From NCBI RefSeq assembly GCF_037203605.1, contig NZ_JBBDHC010000004.1, positions 1 through 64,000 of the forward strand: a DNA stretch of 64,000 nucleotides, read 5' to 3'. Positions within the stretch are counted from its first letter, which is position 1; the number at the start of each line of letters is the position of its first letter. This stretch comes from Denitratimonas tolerans. GTDB taxonomy: Bacteria; Pseudomonadota; Gammaproteobacteria; Xanthomonadales; Xanthomonadaceae. Both the position numbers and the translations under genes were made by a program. The notes under the pieces are model-generated. The model saw only the letters and a program-made list of their open reading frames with translations, was not told the DNA's origin and searched no databases. Of this stretch, positions 1 through 8,354 are shown piece after piece.

Positions 1-38
1 ACTATCAGCAGACCCGTGAGCTCGCCATGGCGGCGTGA
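1..38 (+). CDS. possible 3' end of an upstream gene cut by the window edge
   Basis: The frame read from base 3 ends in TGA at 36-38 and gives only about eleven residues (YQQTRELAMAA). It lies just before a small ORF and a TniQ-like gene on the same strand, so it could be the tail of a transposition gene such as a TniB/TnsC ATPase. Nothing in so short a piece identifies a family, and the reading frame itself is uncertain. Confidence 0.2.
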   Translation, partial: YQQTRELAMAA

Positions 39-77
39 CTCACACCAACGAGTCTCCGGGATTCCCGGGGCGGTTCA

Positions 78-428
78 ATGGGTCGTTATGACGTCTTCAC
101 TGAACACCCCGCAGGATCCGGCGTCAGTTTCAGTGAGCATTTCGCACCAAAGTCGTTCAAGTCGGGCTGGCGCCTGGCCCTACACGCCGCAAGGCTCTGG
201 GAGATCGCCGCAAACCTTCGTACCGAGAATCGCCTCTCACAGGTATGGACGTGGCCCATGAAGTCCTTCGAGGGTGTGATCGCGTATCTACTGACCACGA
301 TCGCCCCGCGCAATGCCGATTTCACTGAGTTCTCCGATGCCGAGCTCATGGAGGCGATCTTGGCTTCAGGGTATGTGGAACTGGAACTGTCGCGCGAGAC
401 CTATCGTCCGACTGTGCAGGGGGCGTGA
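78..428 (+). CDS. small hypothetical protein upstream of tniQ-like gene
   Basis: A 116-residue soluble protein of no family I recognise. It is rich in aromatic residues in the middle (RLWEIAANL and VWTWPMKSF stretches) and has an acidic segment near residues 78-92. Its TGA stop (426-428) overlaps the ATG of the TniQ-like gene by one base, so the two are very probably co-transcribed and translationally coupled. That coupling is the main evidence that it is real. It could be an accessory transposition protein or the C-terminal part of a larger degraded gene. No function is assigned. Confidence 0.45.
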   Translation: MGRYDVFTEHPAGSGVSFSEHFAPKSFKSGWRLALHAARLWEIAANLRTENRLSQVWTWPMKSFEGVIAYLLTTIAPRNADFTEFSDAELMEAILASGYVELELSRETYRPTVQGA

Positions 429-1786
429 TGGACGAATCGATGGATGTGTTGGCCACCTTGCGCCCTCGTTTGGTCGGTCAGGACTGGAGCGGGTACGAAG
501 GATGCTCGGCACTTGGGGTCGTGATCAGGGCTGCACGACTCAACTTTCTGGAGAGCGGCGATATCCGTAGAAGCCTTGGCTTGACGATCCGTCGCAAACT
601 CAACTTGCTGAGACTACTGTGCGCATCCGACCGGCAAACCACCCTGGCGTCCGTGCAAGGGTTTGACGAATCGTTCGTGACCGACTGGCAGCTGAGCACC
701 TGGTGGCCGTTCGGATCCGAGCCTGAATCAGATCTGATGACCGCACGCTTGCGCATTTGTCCGGCATGCGCGCAATACGGGTACCACACCATGCTCTTCC
801 AGGTGCCAGGCGTGGACGTGTGTCCTTGGCATCGGGTGCGCTTGTTGGAGGGCTGCCACCGGTGTGGCAAGCCACTTCTCGATGGCTTCGACTTCGGCCT
901 GGAAATGCTGCAATGCTCCTGCGGACATGATCATCTGCAAGACACTTTGCGCTGCATCACAGGCGATCAATCAGCCACAAGCGCGCGGCATCACGCGTTG
1001 GAGATGTTTCGTCGTACGTTCAAGGCGCAGCGCTGTTGCTCGTGGCTGATCGGGCCTGGCATCTGGGACGAGCACGCCTTGGAGGCACTGCGGATGCTCA
1101 CCGCACACCCTGCCCCTCTATCCAGCAACGCAGGCGGCGGGTGCACATTGGACCGGATTCGCGTCATGAACACTAGCGACGAGCATCAGTCCTTAATCCT
1201 CCCTGATAGCGGCTTGGAGCAGTCTCGGCCCACGGTGGCCAAGCTGCCGGCCACGTGGCAACCTGCACTGCGCGCCATACTGCAACGCGCGGCTCAGATG
1301 CCGTCCGAGGGCTTACTGTCCGATGTCGAATTGGGGGCGCTTGGCGTTCCTTCCCCACCCGGGGGAGGACGCACCGACCCCGATCGAACGCGCTACGGCC
1401 TGCTTCGCTTGCGCCCATCGGTGGTGGCGCAAGCCACATATTTGCATACGGGGGTCATCGAAGGCGCATCCTTGCAGGTCATGGGTGCGCTCGCTGACGG
1501 CATCTGCAAGAAACCGCTATCGATTGGTGATGCACACGCGCGGCGAGACTTTCGGCGCATCGTAAAACAGCATCCTCTTGGGCCTACCCTGATCTCCCAG
1601 GCGCTCCGACGCCTCCTCAGCAGGAGCTATGCGGATGGATGTCGTCAGGTCCTAGGGCAGGTTGACCCCGACTTGTATCGGAGCCGGTGTACTCGGCCCG
1701 TTCGCCGCTTCCCCTGGGTGGCCCTGAACTTCGGAGACGAGTGCGCGTCCGCCAGAATTGTGTGGACGCGGCAGCACGATCAGTAA
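428..1786 (+). CDS. TniQ-like zinc-finger transposition protein
   Basis: About 452 residues. Residues roughly 110-165 carry a run of zinc ligands typical of the TniQ/TnsD family: CPAC, then CPWH about 22 residues on, then CHRCGK and CSCGH. TniQ/TnsD proteins recruit the transposition complex of Tn7- and Tn5053-like elements to its target site. The start is the ATG at 428; an in-frame GTG lies directly before it at 425. Base composition is less GC-rich than the core genes to the right. No TniA/TniB partners are visible because the window begins just upstream, so whether the element is intact cannot be judged. The family call is fairly firm; the target and the element type are unknown. Confidence 0.7.
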   Translation: MDESMDVLATLRPRLVGQDWSGYEGCSALGVVIRAARLNFLESGDIRRSLGLTIRRKLNLLRLLCASDRQTTLASVQGFDESFVTDWQLSTWWPFGSEPESDLMTARLRICPACAQYGYHTMLFQVPGVDVCPWHRVRLLEGCHRCGKPLLDGFDFGLEMLQCSCGHDHLQDTLRCITGDQSATSARHHALEMFRRTFKAQRCCSWLIGPGIWDEHALEALRMLTAHPAPLSSNAGGGCTLDRIRVMNTSDEHQSLILPDSGLEQSRPTVAKLPATWQPALRAILQRAAQMPSEGLLSDVELGALGVPSPPGGGRTDPDRTRYGLLRLRPSVVAQATYLHTGVIEGASLQVMGALADGICKKPLSIGDAHARRDFRRIVKQHPLGPTLISQALRRLLSRSYADGCRQVLGQVDPDLYRSRCTRPVRRFPWVALNFGDECASARIVWTRQHDQ

Positions 1787-2031
1787 ACGATGCGGTCATG
1801 GCGTCTGATTGTCCGCACCAGTGCGCCATGGCCGCACGTTTTCCTCGGATTGGCGGCCATGGCGGGGAGATATTTGTACTTGATCGCCGTGGCATTGAGT
1901 TGTCCCCGCTCCCAAGCGCGGATACGGGAACCTTATGGCGACAGGCATGTCTTATGAGTCAAGGACTTAGCGATGACTACATTCTCCGCGGCAGACACAC
2001 GATCAGGATGCGCATGGGATCGATGCCGGGT
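1787..2031. other. gene-free spacer after the tniQ-like gene
   Basis: No convincing gene is seen. A plus-strand frame stays open through this stretch and onward across the CHAD gene, but it is an antisense GC-driven frame. If the TniQ-like gene is the last gene of a Tn7-like element, the right end of the transposon could lie here. I could not identify the repeated end motifs that would prove it. Confidence 0.3.
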
Positions 2032-2856
2032 TCAGCTCGCGGCGGACAGGTTCGCGACCGCGCGTACGGCTGCCTCGACCGCATGGCGCTGCGCCGGATC
2101 GATCGATTCCAGTGTGGATACGGCAACCAGGAGCACGCGGAGGTCCTGCCGCCAGGCGAGCTGATCCAGCTGCGTCGGTTTGGGCGACATCGCATCGCCC
2201 TGCCCCAGTCCGGCGCTGGCCAGGGCATTGAGCTGTTGCCCGACGCGGCGCAGACGGCGGCGCCAGCGGTGCAGTTCCTCGCTTTCCCCGCTGCGCCGCG
2301 CCGAGTCTGCGGCACGCCGGACTCGGCGCGCGCTGCGCTTGAGCGCGCTCTTGATGTCCGCCTCGCCGACCCGCCCCCAAGGCAGGGATTCCAGCTGGAT
2401 TCGGCAGCCGATCACGCGATCGCGCAGGCTTTCGAATTCCGGATCGCGCGCCAGGCTCTCGGCCAGCAGCGCGTCACGGCGCGCCTGCAGCGCACTGCGG
2501 ACGGCGTCCAGTTCGGTGCGCAGCATGCGGCGTGCGGCTGTCGGCATGGTCGCGCGAGCGCGCGCCAGGGTGTCCAGCACGGCTTGCGCGTCGCGCAGTT
2601 CGGACAGCGAACGGCACTCTTGCTTGAGGCGGCGATCCAGGCGCTCGGCACGCACGCCCAGTCGGCCATCGGTCAGGGCCAGCGCTGCGCGCGTACGGCG
2701 CAGCGATTTGCGCGCCTGGTGGATGCCGGCATGATGGGCGCGACCGCTACGCGCCAGCTGGGCGAGGCAGCGATCAAGTTGGGCCACGGCAAAAGCGCAC
2801 AGCGCTGCGCCGGGCGTCGGTGAAACGGGATCGGCGGGGGCGTCGGTGCGGCTCAT
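2032..2856 (-). CDS. CHAD domain protein
   Basis: About 274 residues from the start chosen here (MSRTDAP); an in-frame ATG eight codons earlier is possible. The protein is almost entirely helical and very Arg/Ala-rich. It contains the conserved CHAD opening HQARKSLRRTRAAL around residues 46-59 and later repeated arginine-rich helices. CHAD (conserved histidine alpha-helical domain) proteins bind polyphosphate, and many are paired with CYTH triphosphatase domains; no CYTH domain is present here. It lies convergent to the TniQ-like gene and 0.7 kb from the pst operon. A link to phosphate or polyphosphate metabolism is attractive but is inference. Confidence 0.8.
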   Translation of the reverse strand: MSRTDAPADPVSPTPGAALCAFAVAQLDRCLAQLARSGRAHHAGIHQARKSLRRTRAALALTDGRLGVRAERLDRRLKQECRSLSELRDAQAVLDTLARARATMPTAARRMLRTELDAVRSALQARRDALLAESLARDPEFESLRDRVIGCRIQLESLPWGRVGEADIKSALKRSARRVRRAADSARRSGESEELHRWRRRLRRVGQQLNALASAGLGQGDAMSPKPTQLDQLAWRQDLRVLLVAVSTLESIDPAQRHAVEAAVRAVANLSAAS

Positions 2857-2971
2857 CGCGCCCAGTATGCGCAGGTACAAGCGTGCCCGTCACCCGCGCA
2901 TCGGCTGTCTTCATCGGTGCCGCTCTCCGCGAGTGCCCATACCACGCGGACCGTCCGACCAAGGCGCTTGA

Positions 2972-3016
2972 GAACCTCTGGACAATTCCGTCATGCCCGC
3001 GCAGGCGGGCATCCAG
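2972..3016. repeat. REP-like intergenic repeat, copy 1
   Basis: GAACCTCTGGACAA (2972-2985) is followed by CGTCAT and a hairpin ATGCCCGC-GCAG-GCGGGCAT (2993-3012). The same 14-base opening and a related CGTCAT-led hairpin recur at 8062-8147, on the other side of the pst operon. Shared sequence plus palindrome points to a dispersed REP-type element. Confidence 0.6.
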
Positions 3017-3119
3017 CCACTTCCAGTCATTGAAAGCAACGGTGTCGGACCGATGTCGCGCATCGTCGCCTGCCCCCTCGGTCCACCTGCTCTCAGCCGC
3101 CTGCCTCCCCGCAGGGCGA

Positions 3120-3138
3120 TTGTCATATTCCTGTCACA
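3120..3138 (+). promoter_or_regulatory. Pho box upstream of pstS
   Basis: TTGTCATATTCCTGTCACA contains two TGTCA half-sites (3121-3125 and 3132-3136) exactly 11 bases apart with an AT-rich centre. This is the pattern recognised by PhoB (CTGTCATA-A-A-CTGTCAY). It precedes the pst operon, which PhoB activates under phosphate starvation in other proteobacteria. The distance to the pstS start (about 400 bases) is long but compatible with an extended leader. Confidence 0.7.
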
Positions 3139-3533
3139 CAGGTGGCGCAAAGTGTCGATCTGCCGACGCCCAGGCGGAAATTCGGCCCCCTCATCACCTG
3201 CAAGAGCTCGCGCCGTGGCCGATTGTGCCCTGACCAACGACGAAATTCCCGGGTTTCCGGAGAACCGTGGTCCGCTGGCCCCGGTCCCGGCGGATCCGGG
3301 GGCGGAGCCATTGCGGAGCGTGGCCCTTTCGGCGCGGCGGGCGAAAACATGGCCCGACGCCACAGCGTCCCGCTCCATCTTTTAGGCGTGCACGGCCGCT
3401 CCATCCCATCGGCGGTGGACGTCGCGGCTGCGGCACCACCTGCCGCGCCGGCGCGCTTCATCACGACCGGCTTGGGCGCACCGCGTCGGCCAGCGCGATC
3501 CTCAAGCCTCTTTCCCCACTTCCGGAGACTTCC

Positions 3534-4577
<1,044 letters not shown>

Positions 4578-4602
4578 TCGCTGCTCCTTCCCGGACGCAC
4601 GC

Positions 4603-5556
4603 ATGAACACCCAATTCGCCCTGCCGCCGTCAGGCCCCCCGAACGCCGCCCGACTGGTGCCGACGACAGCCTTCCTGCGCAGACGCCGCCTGATGGATCA
4701 GAGCATGCGGCTGGTCCTGTTCCTGGCCGCGACGCTGTCGGTGCTGGTGACCGCCGGCATCATCTACGTGCTGGTCAGCGAAAGCGTGACCTTCTTCCGA
4801 CAGGTGCCGCTGTGGGATTTCCTGACCGACACGCAGTGGACGCCGGTGTTCGAAGACAAGCACTTCGGCATCATCACGCTGCTGTCGGGCACCCTGATGA
4901 CGACGCTGATCGCCCTGGTCGTCGCGGTGCCGGCGGGCACGATCCTGGCGATCTACCTGAGCGAGTTTGCCCGTCCGCGCGTGCGCGAGACGGTCAAGCC
5001 GTTCCTGGAGCTGATTGCGGGCGTGCCGACGGTGGCATTCGGCTACTTCGCCCTGCTGTTCCTGACGCCGATCTTCCAGAAGTTCATTCCGGGCCTGGCC
5101 ACGTTCAACCTGCTGGTGCCGGGCATCGTCATCGGCATCATGATCCTGCCGTACATCGTTTCGGTCAGCGAAGACGCCATGCGCGCCGTGCCCGACAGTT
5201 TGCGCGAGGGGGCCTTCGCGCTGGGCTTCACCCGACTCCAGACGGGCCTCAGGGTCGTCGTTCCCGGCGCGTTTTCGGGAATCACGGCCGCTTTCCTGCT
5301 CGGCATGTCGCGCGCCGTGGGCGAGACGATGGTGGTGGCGGTGGCGGCCGGCCAGCAGGCCAAACTGGCCACCAATCCGCTGGAAGGCGCAGCCACCATC
5401 ACCTCCTACATCGTGCAGTTGAGCATGGGCGACCTGCCGCATGACTCGATCGCCTATCTGACGATCTTCGCCGCCGGCCTGACGCTGTTCCTGCTGACCT
5501 TCGCGTTCAACCTGCTGGCGTTCTGGCTGCGCCGCCGCTACCGGGAAGCCTACTGA
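4603..5556 (+). CDS. pstC: phosphate ABC transporter permease PstC
   Basis: 317 residues with an N-terminal membrane anchor (about residues 33-58) and a transport permease core of five further hydrophobic helices. The EAA-type loop REGAFALGFTRLQT near residue 203 contacts the ATPase. It forms the inner-membrane channel with PstA. It starts 25 bases after pstS, and its TGA overlaps the ATG of pstA by one base (TGATG), indicating translational coupling. Length and topology fit the family. Confidence 0.95.
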   Translation: MNTQFALPPSGPPNAARLVPTTAFLRRRRLMDQSMRLVLFLAATLSVLVTAGIIYVLVSESVTFFRQVPLWDFLTDTQWTPVFEDKHFGIITLLSGTLMTTLIALVVAVPAGTILAIYLSEFARPRVRETVKPFLELIAGVPTVAFGYFALLFLTPIFQKFIPGLATFNLLVPGIVIGIMILPYIVSVSEDAMRAVPDSLREGAFALGFTRLQTGLRVVVPGAFSGITAAFLLGMSRAVGETMVVAVAAGQQAKLATNPLEGAATITSYIVQLSMGDLPHDSIAYLTIFAAGLTLFLLTFAFNLLAFWLRRRYREAY

Positions 5557-6497
5557 TGCCCACCACTCCCCTGTCGACACGCCCGATCGAAGGTTACGGC
5601 GAAGCCAGCCTCCTGCGTCGCGCAAAGTGGACCGACGGCGTGTTCGCCGTGCTGGGCGTGACGGTGCTCATCTTGTCCCTGGCGGTGCTGGGCGCGCTGG
5701 TCGGCGACTTCATCGCCGATGGTGCCGGTCGCATCGACCGCGACTTCCTGACCAGCTATCCGTCGCGCCGCCCGGGCGATGCGGGAATCCTGTCGGCCTG
5801 GGTCGGCACCACGCTGGTCATGATCGTCACCGCCGCCCTGGCGGTGCCCCTAGGCGTCGCCGCCGGAATCTATCTGGAAGAATACGCGCCGAAAAACCGG
5901 CTCACCGACTTCATCGAGATCAACGTCACCAATCTGGCCGGCGTTCCCTCGATCATCTTCGGCCTGCTGGCCCTGGGCCTGTTCGTGCAGACCCTGGCGA
6001 TGGGCCAGACCATCCTGGTCGCCGGCATCACCCTGGCGCTGCTGATCCTGCCGATCCTGATCGTGGCCACGCGCGAATCGCTGCGCGCCATTCCGCAGGA
6101 AATCCGCGAAGCGGCGTTCGGATTGGGTGCCGACCAATGGCAAACCGTCAGCGGCTATCTGCTGCCGGCGGCGCGTCCCGGCATCCTGACCGGTGCCATC
6201 GTCGGACTGTCCCGCGCGATCGGCGAAACCGCCCCGATCATCACCATCGGCGCGCTCACCTTCATCGCGTTCCTGCCGCCGTCGCCGGTGCAGGACTCGT
6301 TCCCGTTCGTCAACTTCGACTGGCTCAACTCGCCGTTCACGGTGCTGCCGATCCAGATGTTCAACTGGATCTCCCGCCCGCAAGCCGGCTTCCACGTCAA
6401 CGCCGCAGCCACGGGCCTTATCCTGCTCACGATGACGCTGCTGATGAACGGTTTTGCCATCTGGCTGCGCTATCGCCTGCGCCGCAACCTGCGCTGA
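5556..6497 (+). CDS. pstA: phosphate ABC transporter permease PstA
   Basis: 313 residues, the second half of the phosphate channel. Hydrophobic helices begin near residue 28. The segment FIEINVTNLAGVPSIIFGL near residues 112-130 and the coupling loop IREAAFGLGADQWQT near 183-197 match PstA. It overlaps pstC by one base and is followed 19 bases later by pstB. A periplasmic loop near residues 235-255 (PPSPVQDSFPFVNF) separates late helices, as expected. Confidence 0.95.
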   Translation: MPTTPLSTRPIEGYGEASLLRRAKWTDGVFAVLGVTVLILSLAVLGALVGDFIADGAGRIDRDFLTSYPSRRPGDAGILSAWVGTTLVMIVTAALAVPLGVAAGIYLEEYAPKNRLTDFIEINVTNLAGVPSIIFGLLALGLFVQTLAMGQTILVAGITLALLILPILIVATRESLRAIPQEIREAAFGLGADQWQTVSGYLLPAARPGILTGAIVGLSRAIGETAPIITIGALTFIAFLPPSPVQDSFPFVNFDWLNSPFTVLPIQMFNWISRPQAGFHVNAAATGLILLTMTLLMNGFAIWLRYRLRRNLR

Positions 6498-6516
6498 CCC
6501 CATGCCTGGAGATTCC

Positions 6517-7344
6517 ATGAATCGTGCCTTCTCCCCTCCGCCCCCTGCCCTCGCCGTGTCGCAGCCGGCCTCGAGTGTCGAGGTGAGCCATCGAGCCGTG
6601 GTCGAAGGACTGAATTTCCACTACGGCACGTTCCAGGCGCTCAAGGATGTGAATCTGGCGATCGCGGATCGGCAGGTCACCGCGCTGATCGGCCCGTCGG
6701 GCTGCGGCAAGAGCACGCTGTTGCGCTGCTTCAACCGCATGCACGACCTGTATCCGGGCAACCGGTATGAGGGGCGGATCCAGCTGTATCCGGAAAACCT
6801 CAACATCGTCGGCGACGAGGTCGATCCCATGCAGATCCGGCTGCGCATCGGCATGGTGTTCCAGAAGCCCAATCCGTTTCCCAAGTCGATCTTCGACAAC
6901 GTGGCTTCGGGCCTCCTGATCCGCGGCATCAGCAACCGCAAGGTGGTGGCAGAGCGGGTGGAGCTGGCGCTGCGTCAGGCCGCGCTGTGGGACGAGGTCA
7001 AGGACCGCCTCAACCAGTCGGCCTACGGACTGTCCGGCGGCCAGCAGCAGCGCCTGTGCATTGCCCGCGCGCTGGCCCCGAACCCGGAAATGATCCTGTT
7101 CGACGAGCCGACGTCCGCGCTGGACCCGATCGCGACCGCCCGGATCGAAGAGCTGGTCGACGAGCTGCGCCGCGACTACACCATCGTGATCGTGACCCAC
7201 AACATGCAGCAGGCCGCCCGCATCTCGAACTTCACCGCCTTCATGCATCTGGGCCACATGGTCGAGTACGGTTCCACGCTGGAGTTCTTCACCAACCCGA
7301 AAAACGAAAAAACCCACGAATACATCACCGGCCGCTTTGGATGA
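6517..7344 (+). CDS. pstB: phosphate ABC transporter ATP-binding protein PstB
   Basis: 275 residues from the ATG at 6517, which follows a GGAG ribosome-binding site. Walker A GPSGCGKST is at residues 59-67, the ABC signature LSGGQQQR is in the middle, Walker B ILFDEPTSALDP follows, and the switch histidine lies in VIVTHNMQQAAR. It powers phosphate import through PstCA. The first 25 residues are a Pro/Ala-rich tail not needed for the core. The stop abuts phoU. Confidence 0.96.
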   Translation: MNRAFSPPPPALAVSQPASSVEVSHRAVVEGLNFHYGTFQALKDVNLAIADRQVTALIGPSGCGKSTLLRCFNRMHDLYPGNRYEGRIQLYPENLNIVGDEVDPMQIRLRIGMVFQKPNPFPKSIFDNVASGLLIRGISNRKVVAERVELALRQAALWDEVKDRLNQSAYGLSGGQQQRLCIARALAPNPEMILFDEPTSALDPIATARIEELVDELRRDYTIVIVTHNMQQAARISNFTAFMHLGHMVEYGSTLEFFTNPKNEKTHEYITGRFG

Positions 7345-7355
7345 GGAGTCCTCCC

Positions 7356-8060
7356 GTGAGCGAACATATCGTGCAGGCGTTCGACGCCGAGCTCAATGCC
7401 ATCACCGAACAGATCAGCGAACTGGGCGCGCTGGCCGAAAAACAGTTCGCCGATTCGATCCAGGCGCTGTGCCACGCCGATACGACGCTGGCCGAAGCGG
7501 TGCGCGCCCGGGATCCGCAGCTCGATGAGCTGGCGGCCCGAACCGAAGGCGATGCCATCGGACTGACGGCGCGGCGGCAGCCGCTGGCGGTGGACCTGCG
7601 CCACGTGATGGCAGCCATCCGCATCGCCTCCAACCTGGAGCGCGTGGGCGATCTGGCCGGCAACATCGCCAAACGCGCGCTGGCCGTGGCCCCCGACCTG
7701 TTGCCCAAGGTGTTTTCCGATCCCGTGCAGCGCATGGGCGAGCTGGCCCAGCTCCAGCTTCACGGCGCCATGGAGGCCTACCTTGCCCGCGACGCCGAAC
7801 GCGCGCGCTGGGTCTGGGAACACGATGCCAGGATCGACGTGCTGCACACGATGCTGTTCCGCGACATCGTGGGTGCGATGGTTGAAGATGCGGCACCGAT
7901 GTTCGACCTGGCGCACCTGCTCTTCGTGATCAAGAACATCGAGCGGGTGGGCGACCACGCCACCAACATCGCGGAGAACGTCGAGTACCTGGTGCGCGGG
8001 CAGCAGCCGACGCAGCCGCGCCCGAAGAAGGACGACAGCAGCGCGCTGCGCGAAGTCTAG
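7356..8060 (+). CDS. phoU: phosphate signalling protein PhoU
   Basis: 234 residues with a GTG start at 7356. GAGGAG at 7343-7348 sits seven bases before this GTG, which favours it over the ATG at 7341 that overlaps the pstB stop. The protein shows the two PhoU helical repeats with metal-binding motifs SNLERVGDLAGNIA and KNIERVGDHATNIAE. PhoU couples the state of the Pst transporter to the PhoR-PhoB system and keeps it off when phosphate is plentiful. phoR and phoB are not in the window. Confidence 0.94.
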   Translation: MSEHIVQAFDAELNAITEQISELGALAEKQFADSIQALCHADTTLAEAVRARDPQLDELAARTEGDAIGLTARRQPLAVDLRHVMAAIRIASNLERVGDLAGNIAKRALAVAPDLLPKVFSDPVQRMGELAQLQLHGAMEAYLARDAERARWVWEHDARIDVLHTMLFRDIVGAMVEDAAPMFDLAHLLFVIKNIERVGDHATNIAENVEYLVRGQQPTQPRPKKDDSSALREV

Positions 8061-8061
8061 G

Positions 8062-8147
8062 GAACCTCTGGACAAGACGTCATCCCAGCGAAGGCCGGGG
8101 CCCATGTTGCTGCTTCAGAATGGGCTCCGGCCTGCGCTGGAACGACG
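8062..8147. repeat. REP-like intergenic repeat, copy 2
   Basis: It begins with the same GAACCTCTGGACAA (8062-8075) as the copy at 2972. It then forms a long imperfect hairpin: the arm CGTCATCCCAGCG... (8078-8105) is the reverse complement of 8120-8147 with about four mismatches. It sits just after phoU and may also act as the operon's transcript end, though no T-run follows. Confidence 0.65.
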
Positions 8148-8281
8148 GAAGCGACTTGTTCGGGCCTTCCCTGGACGCCGTTGCGCAGCCGGTGGCCCTG
8201 CGCCAACCCGTCGATTCGAAATCCGATCCGGCATCCGATCAGGCCGCGGCGCGGCTTCCCCACCCTGCCCCATCGCGGCGT

Positions 8282-8320
8282 AAAAAAAATCCCCGGCGGG
8301 AGTGGCTCCCGCCGGGGATT
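8282..8320 (-). terminator. Rho-independent terminator of nirS
   Basis: A perfect 15-base-pair stem (8288-8302 with 8306-8320, loop TGG) rich in G and C is flanked on the plus strand by eight A residues (8282-8289). Read on the minus strand this is a stem followed by a U-tract, 35 bases beyond the nirS stop. It implies that nirS is the last gene of its transcript and probably monocistronic. Confidence 0.9.
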
Positions 8321-8354
8321 TCATCAACTCGGCCGATCCGGAGACTGACCGGGA

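Larger units (their letters stand above)
2857..3533. other. long pst leader region
   Basis: This 0.68-kb stretch has no convincing gene. It holds a REP-like repeat (about 2972-3016) and a Pho box (3120-3138), then about 400 bases of GC-rich sequence before pstS. The short open frames across it have no signal or domain I can recognise. It is best read as the promoter and a long untranslated leader of the pst operon. Confidence 0.6.
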
